Assembly: GCA_014860575.1 (NCBI GenBank)
Contig: JACZJK010000050.1
Coordinates: forward strand, 1-63,198
Reading direction: 5' to 3'
From: Bacteroidales bacterium
Lineage (GTDB): Bacteria; Bacteroidota; Bacteroidia; Bacteroidales; JAAYJT01
Length of the DNA: 63,198 nucleotides
Positions 9,486 through 17,804 of the stretch are shown piece after piece. Below the pieces are notes generated by a model. It was not told where the DNA came from and searched no databases. It saw only the letters and a list, made by a program, of their open reading frames with translations. The first letter of the stretch is position 1; each line of letters begins with the position of its first letter. Position numbers and translations under genes: made by a program.

Positions 9486-10491
9486 TGAGAGCTTGTGTTT
9501 TATGGACCATTACAACGAGCATTGAAATTCCGCCAAGCAGAACGACAAAAATAAGCTGACTTGCATGGGCAAGCACTGCGTAGGATGCAGCGGATTCTGA
9601 TACAATGCCGAAAAGATCAGTAAGCGTACGTGTCACGATCCAATGATATGCACCAATTCCGGCAGGCACAGGGATTACCATGGCAAAACTGCCCATCATC
9701 AGCAATGTGGTTCCGTCTATAAGGCTTAGATGCTCAGTAGCCTGTATTGCTCTGAAAGGAAGGTAAGACATTAAAAAGTACATGAACCAAATGAGGATGG
9801 TATGGGCAATGAATTCTTTTTTACGTTTCAGCGTGCCAATAGTTTTAATGCCGGCAAGAAATCCAAGCAGCAAATCCTTCAGTTTCTTGTAAAAGGATAA
9901 TTTCCTGATCATTGGCATGCTGAATCTAAGCAAAAAATAAAACAGCACTACGGCAAGTAAAACGCTAATGCCTAGCAATGTAACGAGCCGTAATCCGGAA
10001 GGCATTTGTTCACTCAGATGCGACCAGATCATCTTATCAAGAAATCCTCTCAGGAAACTGAATTGTGCAATGATGACGAAAAAGCCAATGATTGCGATAC
10101 AAATCACATCGAATATTCGCTCGGAAATAACGGTTCCAAAAAGCCCGTTTAATGGAATGTTTTGTTTCCGGCTCAGCACCGTGCAGCGTGTAACTTCACC
10201 CAAACGCGGGAAAATGGTGTTCGCAAAATACCCCATGATGGTAGCATGAAATGTTGTACCCAGCGTGGTTTTGTAGCCCAGGGCATTGATCATGATATTC
10301 CAGCGGGCTGCGCGGCTAACATGGGCAATAAGTGCAGGTATCAGTGAGAGTATAATCCAGAAATACTTAGCCTGCCTGAATTCCAGACCAATTTTACTGA
10401 GGTCAAGCCCGCGAAGTGCAAGCCAAAGCAATGTAAGTCCAACCGACAGAAAGAGGATGTACTTGAGAGCCGCTACAATTTTTTTTTTCAA
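9457..10491 (-). CDS. Lysylphosphatidylglycerol synthase TM-region / flippase-type membrane protein (UPF0104)
   Basis: A 344-residue polytopic inner-membrane protein of the LPG-synthase-TM (YbhN/AglD) family, with about eight hydrophobic helices and the family signatures [32 protein letters not shown] and [11 protein letters not shown]. Members are thought to flip or modify lipid-linked molecules; the substrate here is unknown, though the overlap with rfaE2 hints at lipopolysaccharide or lipid metabolism. The only available start is TTG at 10491, six codon-spaced bases after the panD stop, because the next in-frame ATG would remove the first helices. A run of nine A residues immediately follows this TTG, so a sequencing slip here would be worth excluding. 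Confidence 0.85.
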   Translation of the reverse strand: MKKKIVAALKYILFLSVGLTLLWLALRGLDLSKIGLEFRQAKYFWIILSLIPALIAHVSRAARWNIMINALGYKTTLGTTFHATIMGYFANTIFPRLGEVTRCTVLSRKQNIPLNGLFGTVISERIFDVICIAIIGFFVIIAQFSFLRGFLDKMIWSHLSEQMPSGLRLVTLLGISVLLAVVLFYFLLRFSMPMIRKLSFYKKLKDLLLGFLAGIKTIGTLKRKKEFIAHTILIWFMYFLMSYLPFRAIQATEHLSLIDGTTLLMMGSFAMVIPVPAGIGAYHWIVTRTLTDLFGIVSESAASYAVLAHASQLIFVVLLGGISMLVVMVHKTQALNVKIRSHTE

Positions 10492-10494
10492 AGC

Positions 10495-10842
10495 TTAGGA
10501 AAGTTTGTTCTGGGCATTGGGAAAAATAATGGCAGGCATAACAGATGCAGCTTCGTTTGCGGGGATGATACCAAAGGCCACGATGATAACCAGGTCGCCG
10601 GGCTGAACCTTACGGGCGGCAGCTCCATTGAGGATTATTTGTCCTGCTCCGCGTTTCCCTTTGATCACGTAAGTTTCAAGGCGTTCGCCATTGTTAATGT
10701 TTAGCACCTGAACCTTTTCGAACTCAATGAGGTTTGCGGCATCCATCAGATCTTCATCAATAGTTACGCTTCCGACGTAATTCAGGTTGGCATCGGTTAC
10801 GGTTGCCCGGTGGATTTTTGACTTTAAAACTTCAATCTGCAT
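10495..10842 (-). CDS. panD: Aspartate 1-decarboxylase
   Basis: A pyruvoyl enzyme that converts L-aspartate to beta-alanine for pantothenate and CoA synthesis. The self-cleavage site is visible as YVGSVTID, with Ser25 when the second of the two adjacent ATGs (10842) is used, exactly the E. coli position; Gly24-Ser25 is the cleavage bond. Also present are Lys9-type residues in [11 protein letters not shown], ENxxV-like [19 protein letters not shown], and the [12 protein letters not shown] block. 115 residues is close to normal. It follows panC by about 13 bases, completing a two-gene beta-alanine/pantothenate unit; panB is not in the window. Confidence 0.96.
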   Translation of the reverse strand: MQIEVLKSKIHRATVTDANLNYVGSVTIDEDLMDAANLIEFEKVQVLNINNGERLETYVIKGKRGAGQIILNGAAARKVQPGDLVIIVAFGIIPANEAASVMPAIIFPNAQNKLS

Positions 10843-10857
10843 CATGGCGCAAAATTA

Positions 10858-11700
10858 CTAAAAAAACAATATGTTGTCTATCAGCCTTACCCCGCCAATG
10901 TATGCAGCTATACAGCCTCTTACGGTTTGGCCTGTTTTCCATTCCTGAACCGGTAAAAGCGTTTCGGCGTCTACCAGGTTGAAGTACTCAGTTTGAAGGC
11001 CGCTTATGGAGTCGAGCTCTTGTATAACCCATTTCTCACATTCCTGCGGAAGTATCGCCGGAACCATTTCTTTAGCCCGGCTCATGGTTCGGAAAATAGC
11101 TGAGGCTTTTTGCCGGTCGTCAACACTTAATCTCTCATTGCGCGAACTCATTGCGAGTCCCGATGGTTCGCGAAGGGTAGGGCAAGGGACAATTTCAACA
11201 GGAATCTTAAGCATTTTAACGAGCGCTTTGATAATGGCCAGTTGCTGAAAATCTTTCTCGCCAAAATATGACCGATGAGGCTGAACAATATCAAATAATT
11301 TTTTCACCACCACGGCTACACCGTTAAAATGCCCAGGTCTGAATTGCCCTTCCATGACTTTGTCGAGATGGCCGAAGTCGTAAAGGATTTTGTTTTCTTC
11401 AGGGTACATTTCGCTGGCGGAGGGCATAAACACTAGGTCGCAGCCGGCTTCTTTGAACATTTTCAAGTCAACATCTTCTGTTCTTGGATATTTCTCAAGG
11501 TCATCGGGATTATTGAACTGGATGGGGTTCACAAAAATGCTGCAGACTTTAAAATCATTTTCTTTGCGCGAGCGTTCCTGCAAAGAAATATGTCCCTGAT
11601 GCAGGGCTCCCATTGTAGGAACAAAGCCAATGGTTTTCCCGGCTTCGCGAACCTTTACAACTTCAGCCGTTGTTTCAGGGATGGATTTGGTGATGAGCAT
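10858..11700 (-). CDS. panC: Pantothenate synthetase
   Basis: Condenses pantoate and beta-alanine with ATP through a pantoyl-adenylate intermediate. The 280-residue protein has the nucleotidyltransferase HIGH-type motif in FVPTMGALHQGHISL (about 26-40), the FVNPIQFNNPDDLEKYPRT block, SYFGEKDFQQLAII, and the KMSKS-like SSRNERLS segment. It is the first gene of a minus-strand run (panC, panD, flippase-like, rfaE2, radA, nuclease-like), with gaps of 17 bases or less or overlaps throughout. No TAnnTTTG box is evident in the repeat-filled region upstream of 11700. Confidence 0.97.
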   Translation of the reverse strand: MLITKSIPETTAEVVKVREAGKTIGFVPTMGALHQGHISLQERSRKENDFKVCSIFVNPIQFNNPDDLEKYPRTEDVDLKMFKEAGCDLVFMPSASEMYPEENKILYDFGHLDKVMEGQFRPGHFNGVAVVVKKLFDIVQPHRSYFGEKDFQQLAIIKALVKMLKIPVEIVPCPTLREPSGLAMSSRNERLSVDDRQKASAIFRTMSRAKEMVPAILPQECEKWVIQELDSISGLQTEYFNLVDAETLLPVQEWKTGQTVRGCIAAYIGGVRLIDNILFF

Positions 11701-11711
11701 GATGGTTAAAT

Positions 11712-11866
11712 GTTGAATCGGTTGTCATACAGTTGTTATACATTGTCATATAGTTGAAAAACGATTGTCACTTAGTAGTCATTCAATTGAAATACAATTG
11801 TCATACATTGACATGCAGGTGTAATTCGATTGCTGTTTCACTGTTGAAATACATCGTTTCAAGGTT
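11712..11866. repeat. Word repeats TTGTCATACA / TTGAAATACA, left flank of the four-helix-bundle gene
   Basis: Degenerate repeats of the words TTGTCATACA and TTGAAATACA fill the spacer between panC and the four-helix-bundle gene. The stretch 11776-11795 (TAGTCATTCAATTGAAATAC) is the exact reverse complement of 12326-12345 on the other side of that gene. Confidence 0.8.
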
Positions 11867-11867
11867 G

Positions 11868-12221
11868 TCATTTCTTTCCAACTGAGGCGATGTAATTATT
11901 TAATTTGACGCTGATGTCTTTGATTTCATTGCTGAATGCACTGAAATCATCTACTGAAATCAAATCGCGGTTTATTGCTTTTGTGATCCATGTTTTTGTT
12001 TCAAAAAGGGAACCGCAGGAATAATAGAAGAAATTCTTTGATTCACGATAATGATATCGGCCAAAGCCCTCACTAAGGTTCGCAGCAATGGAATCAACAG
12101 ATTTTACAAGTTGTTTGCCGATTGTATCCTTAGCAAACCAATCCCAATTAATTACAAGATTCCACACCTTTTCACCAAGCGCCATTGTTTGCTGGTATAC
12201 TCTTAATTCTTCCAAATCCAT
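11868..12221 (-). CDS. Four-helix-bundle protein (S23 / 23S rRNA intervening-sequence protein family)
   Basis: A 117-residue protein with the family signatures LEELRVYQQTMALG near the N-terminus, KSVDSIAANLSEGFGRY (about 40-56) and YSCGSLFETKTWI. The family folds as a homo-oligomeric four-helix bundle with a basic face; related proteins are encoded in 23S rRNA intervening sequences and in the Avd accessory protein of diversity-generating retroelements. The function of free-standing copies is unknown. Here the gene is not in rRNA and no reverse transcriptase or variable repeat is nearby. It lies between word repeats arranged as inverted flanks (11712-11866 and 12262-12385), reminiscent of intervening sequences whose ends base-pair. 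ATG at 12221. Confidence 0.9.
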   Translation of the reverse strand: MDLEELRVYQQTMALGEKVWNLVINWDWFAKDTIGKQLVKSVDSIAANLSEGFGRYHYRESKNFFYYSCGSLFETKTWITKAINRDLISVDDFSAFSNEIKDISVKLNNYIASVGKK

Positions 12222-12261
12222 GATGAATAATTATTTGTGAAAATCTATTTGCAAAAAAATC

Positions 12262-12385
12262 AACCATTAATTCCTGACCACTGTATTTCTATTGTTTTTC
12301 GATGTATGACAACTGTATTTCCACCGTATTTCAATTGAATGACTATTGTATTTCAATTGTATGACAACGTATGACAATTGCCTGA
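12262..12385. repeat. Word repeats TGTATGACAA / TGTATTTCAA, right flank of the four-helix-bundle gene
   Basis: Reverse-complement versions of the words on the other side of the gene. Positions 12326-12345 (GTATTTCAATTGAATGACTA) pair perfectly with 11776-11795. The arrangement makes a long imperfect inverted repeat around the gene. Confidence 0.8.
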
Positions 12386-12428
12386 CCCAGCAAAAGTCAC
12401 AAAGCCAACTATTTCAAAGATCCATGTT

Positions 12429-13088
12429 TCAGATCTCAATGATCCCTTTCCGAATCGCAAACTTCACCAGATCAACAGTAGTCCGCAGCTTGAGTTTATG
12501 CATGATGTGGTTTTTGTGCGATTCAACGGTTCGGATGCTGATGAACAATTTGTCGCTTATTTCCTGGTTGGTAAAGCCCTCGGCAACCATTTTCAAAATC
12601 TCAGCTTCCCTCGGCGACAATACATTGGTTTCTTCTTCCCCGGGTTCTTCCTGGTTCTGAGCCTTACGAATGTAACTTTTAAGGATTGTATTTGAAATTG
12701 AATCGTTGAAGTAGATTTCTCCTGCAATCAGGCTGTTGATGGCATCAATAAGTTCTTTTCGGGTTGTGTTTTTAGGCAGGTAACCCCTGGCTCCCGCCTT
12801 GATGGCATTGAAAATGAAATCCTCACCGGTATGCATTGAAAGAATTAGCACTTTGATTTCCGGATACTGCTCGCTGAGGATTTTGGTTATTTCGATGCCA
12901 GACATTTTGGGCAGGGAAATATCGAGGATAACAAGGTCCGGGTTCAGATAGGGCAGCTTTTCCAAAAGTTCTCTGCCATCAGCAGCTTCACCGGCGAGAA
13001 AATACTCCTCATGGCCCACAAGTAGCGCCTTTATTCCGTCGCGTACGATCGGGTGGTCATCAACAAGAACAATTCGTGTTTTCGACAT
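12429..13088 (-). CDS. NarL/LuxR-family response regulator
   Basis: A 219-residue two-domain regulator. The receiver domain (1-120) has Asp10-Asp11, the phosphorylation site Asp56 in VILDISLP, a Ser/Thr in LILSMH and the Lys in YLPKN. The C-terminal LuxR-type helix-turn-helix (about 150-215) shows LSPREAEILKMVAEGFTNQEIS and SIRTVESHKNHIMHKL. The gene starts only five bases after the histidine kinase at 13094-14890, so this is a cognate two-component pair. Regulon unknown. Confidence 0.96.
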   Translation of the reverse strand: MSKTRIVLVDDHPIVRDGIKALLVGHEEYFLAGEAADGRELLEKLPYLNPDLVILDISLPKMSGIEITKILSEQYPEIKVLILSMHTGEDFIFNAIKAGARGYLPKNTTRKELIDAINSLIAGEIYFNDSISNTILKSYIRKAQNQEEPGEEETNVLSPREAEILKMVAEGFTNQEISDKLFISIRTVESHKNHIMHKLKLRTTVDLVKFAIRKGIIEI

Positions 13089-13093
13089 TTCTT

Positions 13094-14890
13094 TCAGTTC
13101 AGAGGTAAATGAATACTGATGGTAGTTCCTTTTTCGGAGGCTGTTTTTACATCCATAGTTCCCCGGAGGAGGTTCACACGTTCACGCATATTATATAGGC
13201 CGTTGCCCTTGCCTTTGCATTCTTTTTCCTGGTCAATTCCACGGCCATTGTCTTCAATCACCAGTTGCACCGATCCGGCTTCTTTCAGCAGACTTACCTT
13301 CACCTGGCTGGCTTTTGCATGCTTTACCACATTATTCAGCGCTTCCTGTGCGATCCGGTAAAGATAGGTTTTGGTTTTTCGGTTCATGGTCACGGGGATT
13401 CCATTGCTGTTGAACCGCACACTCATTTGGTTCTGAACCGAAATTTCTTCGCAATGGTTGCGAAGTGCATTTTCAAGTCCAAATTCATGCAGAGCCGCCG
13501 GCATCAGGTTGTTGCTGATGCGACGCACTTCGTCAATGATCATATTGAATGATTGCCGCAGATTGCTCAGCATTTCCTCAGCTTTAGGATCAGAATCAAA
13601 ATCCAGGCTTTCGAGGCGAAGTTTGATTGCGATGAGCGATTGCCCAAGGCCATCGTGCAATTCCCGTGAAAGACGCTGCCTCTCAATTTCCTGCCCATCC
13701 AGCACAGAACGTATTCGCTGCTGTTTTTCATTCTTTAATGCATCGGAATTTTGTTGAAGCTGCCTTGCCATGCGGTTAAATGCAAGGGTGAGTTTTCCAA
13801 TCTCATCGCTTGATTCTGGCATAACCCGTGTATTGAATTTTCCTGAACCAATTTCATCGGTGGCTTTCATCAGGTTGACGATGGGCCGGGTCAGCATCTT
13901 CGAAAACAAAGTGATAAGTATGAGTACAAAGATGCCTGTGCCGGCAGAAACCAGCAAAATATTATTTCTGATCCGGTAAACAGGAATGGTGGCTTCTTTC
14001 AGGTCAATTTCAGCACAGATTACCCATTCCAGATCAGGAATATTCAACTTGCTGAAGGAAGAGAGAACTTCCACGCCACGGTAATCGGTAATTACTTTGG
14101 TTCCATGATCGCCAGCCATAGCCAGTTGTGTGGCTTCGGTGTTAACAATCGTGTTCGGCGCTTGCTGATTTTGAAAACGAGAAGGAGTGCGCATAAGCAG
14201 ATCAGAACCTACGAGGAAGGTTTCGCCGGTTTTTCCAAGTCCCTGCAAGCCCGATTTATCAAACATCAGTTTGTCAATGGCCGGATTTGCGATCTCCATC
14301 AGCAATGCAGCCTGAATTTCACCTTGGTTGAAAACCGGTGCTGAAATAATCAGCCGTCGTGTTTCAGTTAATGGTTGCTGCAAATCCCTGATCAACCCAT
14401 TGCGGTTCTGACTGGTTTGAATGTAAATTTCTTCAAGAAATTGTATGTTTTCTATGAGATCATTTACCTGGTCTTGATTATATAGCTGCACATAAGTTCC
14501 GTCAGGCAAAACCAGTATCAGCTTCTGGCAGTATGCACCATCGTCGAGGTATTCCTGCAGGTTCAGATGTATTTGAGGAAATAGGTCTCCAGAGCTTTTG
14601 TGCATTTCATTTTCCGGAAAGGTTTTGGTTGTTTCTTGCAACAAGGTATTTGTCGTCTGCCGGAGGATATTGTTGGATGCGAACATAGTTGTTTCGCGCA
14701 GACGATCGTTGAAAAACTGCTCTACCTGTCGCTGCTTGATGGTTCGCACCGAAGTAAGCTGCTCAAATGTACGGGTCATGATGGAGCTTTTTGCAGTGTA
14801 AAATGAATAACTGCCTACGATAGCGATAGCGCCTGTGCAGGCCAACAGTATGACCAGAATCAGCTTTCCGGAAAAACTTAGCTTTGTCAT
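13094..14890 (-). CDS. Membrane sensor histidine kinase, NarX/DesK type
   Basis: A 598-residue kinase. A transmembrane helix at about 8-30 and another at about 309-330 bracket a periplasmic Cache-like sensor domain of about 275 residues. A HAMP domain (about 333-380) follows, then a HisKA_3 dimerisation helix with the phospho-acceptor His412 in LSRELHDGLGQSL, and an ATPase domain with N-box YRIAQEALNNVVKHA, EDNGRGI and KGNGLYNMRER. The combination is typical of kinases paired with NarL-type regulators, and the partner is the next gene. The ligand of the extracellular domain cannot be inferred. A TATTTTTG box (14908-14915) lies close upstream. Confidence 0.94.
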   Translation of the reverse strand: MTKLSFSGKLILVILLACTGAIAIVGSYSFYTAKSSIMTRTFEQLTSVRTIKQRQVEQFFNDRLRETTMFASNNILRQTTNTLLQETTKTFPENEMHKSSGDLFPQIHLNLQEYLDDGAYCQKLILVLPDGTYVQLYNQDQVNDLIENIQFLEEIYIQTSQNRNGLIRDLQQPLTETRRLIISAPVFNQGEIQAALLMEIANPAIDKLMFDKSGLQGLGKTGETFLVGSDLLMRTPSRFQNQQAPNTIVNTEATQLAMAGDHGTKVITDYRGVEVLSSFSKLNIPDLEWVICAEIDLKEATIPVYRIRNNILLVSAGTGIFVLILITLFSKMLTRPIVNLMKATDEIGSGKFNTRVMPESSDEIGKLTLAFNRMARQLQQNSDALKNEKQQRIRSVLDGQEIERQRLSRELHDGLGQSLIAIKLRLESLDFDSDPKAEEMLSNLRQSFNMIIDEVRRISNNLMPAALHEFGLENALRNHCEEISVQNQMSVRFNSNGIPVTMNRKTKTYLYRIAQEALNNVVKHAKASQVKVSLLKEAGSVQLVIEDNGRGIDQEKECKGKGNGLYNMRERVNLLRGTMDVKTASEKGTTISIHLPLN

Positions 14891-14907
14891 GCAGAAGAAA
14901 TGTGGGT

Positions 14908-14915
14908 CAAAAATA
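14908..14915 (-). promoter_or_regulatory. -7 box TATTTTTG for the kinase/regulator operon
   Basis: TAnnTTTG match 18 bases before the ATG at 14890 on the minus strand. AT-rich context makes a chance match possible. Confidence 0.4.
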
Positions 14916-14971
14916 AGCTTTTTTACCCAGCGCTTGTTATATGGTTTGCTTGTTGATTCTGGAAAACCTAT

Positions 14972-15757
14972 ATGCTTGAACCTATGAAAACTATTGACGA
15001 AGTACTGCTGAAAATGGATGAGATTGTTGAAGATTGCAAAAAGCGTTCTTCAAGATTGGGATATTTTGCTGTTTTGTACCGGATGGTAACACGCCGGATC
15101 AAAAAAGGCATTGACCGCAAGGAATTTGAAGACAACGCCCGGATGGAATTACTTGACATTCTTTTTGCCAAACGTTTTTTAGATGCTTATGATTTATACA
15201 ATAACAAGCAAATTCCGACACAGTGCTGGCATGTTGCTTTCAAGGCAGCGGAAGAATCACGACTGCTTGTAATGCATCATTTGCTTCTTGGCATCAATGC
15301 GCATATAAACCTTGATCTTGGCATTGCCGCTGTGGAAACCATGCAAGGCAAGCCGCTTGCCGGAATAGAGAATGATTTTAATAAGATCAACGCGATTCTT
15401 GCCGAAATGGTTGAAGGGGTGAAAACGAACATTTCCGGAATTTCACTCATTTTTGGTCTTGCCTTGTTGCTTGCAAACAAGAAAGATGAAATCCTTGTAA
15501 GTTTCAGCATAAACATTGCCCGGCAGGGCGCCTGGGATTTTGCAAGCCGCTACGCAATAGATACCGATCGGGAATCGGCTTTAAAACAGCGTGATGTAGC
15601 AATAGCCAAAATCGCGCAAAGACTGGGTTATCCCGGCTGGCGGATGCGGCGGATCATTGATATTGTAAGACTGGGGGAGTTTCAATCAGTGGCTGAAGTG
15701 ATTGAGCTATTGGACGTATTGACGGCAAAAACCTCCAAATTGCAGCAGAAAGGCTAA
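14972..15757 (+). CDS. DUF5995 family protein
   Basis: A 261-residue, mainly helical cytosolic protein of the DUF5995 family. Recognisable conserved parts are QCWHVAFKAAEES (about 87-99), LVMHHLLLGINAHINLDLGIAA (about 99-120) and the C-terminal Arg-rich PGWRMRRIIDIVR. The histidine/asparagine/aspartate-rich central block looks like a possible metal or active site, but the function is unknown. It is divergent from the histidine kinase. ATG at 14972 is used; ATG at 14984 (MKTIDEV) is a possible alternative. Confidence 0.8.
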   Translation: MLEPMKTIDEVLLKMDEIVEDCKKRSSRLGYFAVLYRMVTRRIKKGIDRKEFEDNARMELLDILFAKRFLDAYDLYNNKQIPTQCWHVAFKAAEESRLLVMHHLLLGINAHINLDLGIAAVETMQGKPLAGIENDFNKINAILAEMVEGVKTNISGISLIFGLALLLANKKDEILVSFSINIARQGAWDFASRYAIDTDRESALKQRDVAIAKIAQRLGYPGWRMRRIIDIVRLGEFQSVAEVIELLDVLTAKTSKLQQKG

Positions 15758-15803
15758 GTTCTAAAAATCAATCTTGAGTTCAAATCGAAAAGTAAACTTA
15801 TGC

Positions 15804-15891
15804 GGCTAAAGCCGGACAAACTGTTGAAATCAAAATTGCCGTTGGCTTAAGCCAACGGCAATTGGGAAGCCTAAATATCAAGGCTTTAGCC
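15804..15891. repeat. Palindromic REP-like element, copy 2
   Basis: Arms GGCTAAAGCC (15804-15813) and GGCTTTAGCC (15882-15891) with the same 28-bp perfect palindrome at 15835-15862. The intervening sequence matches the reverse complement of the copy at 4021-4105 with only scattered differences. It occupies the 220-base spacer after the DUF5995 gene. Confidence 0.9.
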
Positions 15892-15977
15892 TCATTAAAT
15901 TTTATACTTTAACTGACCCAAAACTTACCGCAGACTATTTCTGTTTTAGGAATAATTACTGGTAGATATACATTTGC

Positions 15978-16700
15978 TTAATTGCTTAAGGAATATTCAA
16001 ATAAATTAATAGTAATATTATACTCTATGCTTGCTTTTATCCAACCATATTTTGTTTCAGTACCATTTCTTATTCTGTAACACAAATACTTTTCCCCTTC
16101 ATCGTTCCAGAAACCTAATCTGTGGTGGAGGTAAAAATCAGAGTCATATGAAAACCCTTGAGAATAACCAGTAAAGTTTCCATTAGTTACCCAAACATGG
16201 TTTTCCTCAGAGATATCCAAAGTGTCTCCATAGTTGAACATTCTTACAAAATATACCTCCCGCATATAGTATAAGCTATCATTATCGCTAAAACTTTCAA
16301 ACCCTGAAAAGGTATTCCATTTAACTTTGGGATGGTTTATTAAAGGATTTTGATTATTATAAGTCAAAAATAAAGAGTCCTGAATTACTTCAACCAGTAT
16401 TTCGACGGAATCATTAAGTGATGCAATTGCACAATTGCTAGTGTTTGCCCATTTCTGTCCGTAAGAACTAAAATTAAGATCATGTACGCCGTTATTATTT
16501 ACATCAACACTATCATAAACATAACCGCCATTTGCCCATGATGCTATTTGCATTTTTGGATTGAAGGTGACAATATCCATAAAACTTGCTTCTGAATTTC
16601 CGAATACAACATAATTTGTATTTGGGTGTATCTGGTCTTTTTTGCATGAAAAGAATAAAACCATGATAAGGAAAGAAAAGATGCTAAGAGTATGTCTCAT
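15978..16700 (-). CDS. Hypothetical lipoprotein
   Basis: A 240-residue protein with an N-terminal signal and lipobox: MRHTLSIFSFLIMVLFFSC, followed by KKD, so the lipidated cysteine is Cys19. The mature part is predicted to be beta-rich with many aromatic residues and no motif that I recognise. Coding looks genuine because of the strong lipoprotein signal and open frame, but codon use is more AT-rich than that of its neighbours, which may point to recent acquisition or relaxed selection. No operon partner; the 31-residue repeat protein upstream has its own terminator in between. Confidence 0.7.
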   Translation of the reverse strand: MRHTLSIFSFLIMVLFFSCKKDQIHPNTNYVVFGNSEASFMDIVTFNPKMQIASWANGGYVYDSVDVNNNGVHDLNFSSYGQKWANTSNCAIASLNDSVEILVEVIQDSLFLTYNNQNPLINHPKVKWNTFSGFESFSDNDSLYYMREVYFVRMFNYGDTLDISEENHVWVTNGNFTGYSQGFSYDSDFYLHHRLGFWNDEGEKYLCYRIRNGTETKYGWIKASIEYNITINLFEYSLSN

Positions 16701-16764
16701 TATTAAGTTTCTTAAGTATTATGACAATTCAAAAGCCATTTACCCTTATTTGGATCCCCAAAAA

Positions 16765-16789
16765 AAAGCAGGCCACCACAGCCTGCTTT
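16765..16789 (-). terminator. Intrinsic terminator after the NDIPFDT-repeat gene
   Basis: A stem AAAGCAGGC/GCCTGCTTT (16765-16773 with 16781-16789) followed on the minus strand by a run of seven T residues, 48 bases after the stop of the gene at 16837-17463. Confidence 0.75.
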
Positions 16790-16836
16790 CATAGTGCAAC
16801 CAAACCATCAACGGTGTGCAACCGTTAAAAAACTAA

Positions 16837-17463
16837 TCAATAAACGTATGAGAAAAATAAAAATCCAAGTACTGCTGCGCTTAGCAAAATCAGCATGGAG
16901 ATTAAACCTGCCTTTAGTAAGTTTGTTAACCTGCTGTATACATGATCTGGAATGTTGTTCATTATTCTGAACTCCGAAGATGCCTTCACTTTATCATTGG
17001 CTCCGGTCAATATAACGTTGGCTTCATGAGGAAAATCATTCACCGTACACTCGGGTTTCAACGACAATGAATTGCTGATATTCGACATCCTGTATTCCTG
17101 AACAATCTCATGGGTATCGAAAGGGATGTCATTGGCATCTTTTTCGGGTGACAGGGTTGTGAATGATGATGAATTATCGTTCAGGTTCATTTGTTGAATA
17201 AGCCTGGTATCAAAAGGAATATCATTCACATTTGCATCGGGACTCAATTCAACTCCATCCATAGCTTTGTCAAAAAAGTAATCTATGGCAATTTCATGTG
17301 TGTCGAAAGGAATGTCATTTACGCTTTTTTCAGCGCCTGGAACCGGAAAGTTAAAAGTAGAATGATCCTTTGCATTTAATGTTGAGCTCATGACAAGAAG
17401 CACCATGAGTAGGATGCTGATTTTTGTCCTGATCAAAAGTTTGGTATGTGTGAAAGTTTTCAT
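16837..17463 (-). CDS. NDIPFDT-repeat protein with C-terminal membrane anchor
   Basis: A 208-residue protein I do not recognise. Residues about 10-30 are a signal peptide or membrane segment. The body contains four units with an exact 31-residue period, each opening with a copy of the motif NDIPFDT: residues 49, 80, 111 (all NDIPFDT) and 142 (NDFPHEA), with a degenerate NNIPDHV at 169. Three of the four are followed by a short hydrophobic turn such as HEIAIDYF or HEIVQEY. Residues about 183-205 form a hydrophobic helix ending in SYVY, so the repeats would lie outside the cytoplasm if the N-terminal segment is a signal. It is monocistronic, with its own promoter-like box (17519-17526) and terminator (16765-16789). 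Confidence 0.8.
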   Translation of the reverse strand: MKTFTHTKLLIRTKISILLMVLLVMSSTLNAKDHSTFNFPVPGAEKSVNDIPFDTHEIAIDYFFDKAMDGVELSPDANVNDIPFDTRLIQQMNLNDNSSSFTTLSPEKDANDIPFDTHEIVQEYRMSNISNSLSLKPECTVNDFPHEANVILTGANDKVKASSEFRIMNNIPDHVYSRLTNLLKAGLISMLILLSAAVLGFLFFSYVY

Positions 17464-17518
17464 GGCTTAGAGAATTATTGGATTATTTGGGCTTTGTATG
17501 TTATTTCTAAAAGTGTGC

Positions 17519-17526
17519 CAAACTTA
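17519..17526 (-). promoter_or_regulatory. -7 box TAAGTTTG for the NDIPFDT-repeat gene
   Basis: TAnnTTTG match about 56 bases before the ATG at 17463. The divergent spacer 17464-17804 also holds the flavodoxin promoter; no other feature is seen in it. Confidence 0.4.
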
Positions 17527-17679
17527 TAACATTTTCTTAATGAAGAAGTTGTAGTTTAGTTTTGAATATTTGAGGCTTAAAAGTGTTCATTTCAGAAAAA
17601 CGATTGTTCGGTTCCGAACGTTTTAGCACATCGTTAACATTTTGTTTATGGCTATATGACGCCAGTGGTCAATAATTGT

Positions 17680-17687
17680 TACATTTG
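17680..17687 (+). promoter_or_regulatory. -7 box TACATTTG for the flavodoxin operon
   Basis: TAnnTTTG match 118 bases before the fldA start, implying a leader of about 110 nt. I recognise no riboswitch fold in it. Confidence 0.4.
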
Positions 17688-17804
17688 AAGGCTGTTAGAC
17701 TGTTAAATTTTTGTTAATTTGAGTCCGTTTAACAAAATTTAACCGTGAACATTGTGTTAATCTGCAGCGTTAACTAAATATTGAATTAAAAGATAAAATC
17801 AGAT

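Noticed and set aside
10481-10491. Frameshift in the flippase-like gene at the nine-A run
   Set aside because: The frame from TTG to the stop gives a full-length family protein, so a frameshift is not needed; only the start codon is unusual.
11868-12221. Avd-like gene of a diversity-generating retroelement
   Set aside because: No reverse transcriptase, template repeat or variable repeat is present within several kilobases; only the four-helix-bundle fold is shared.
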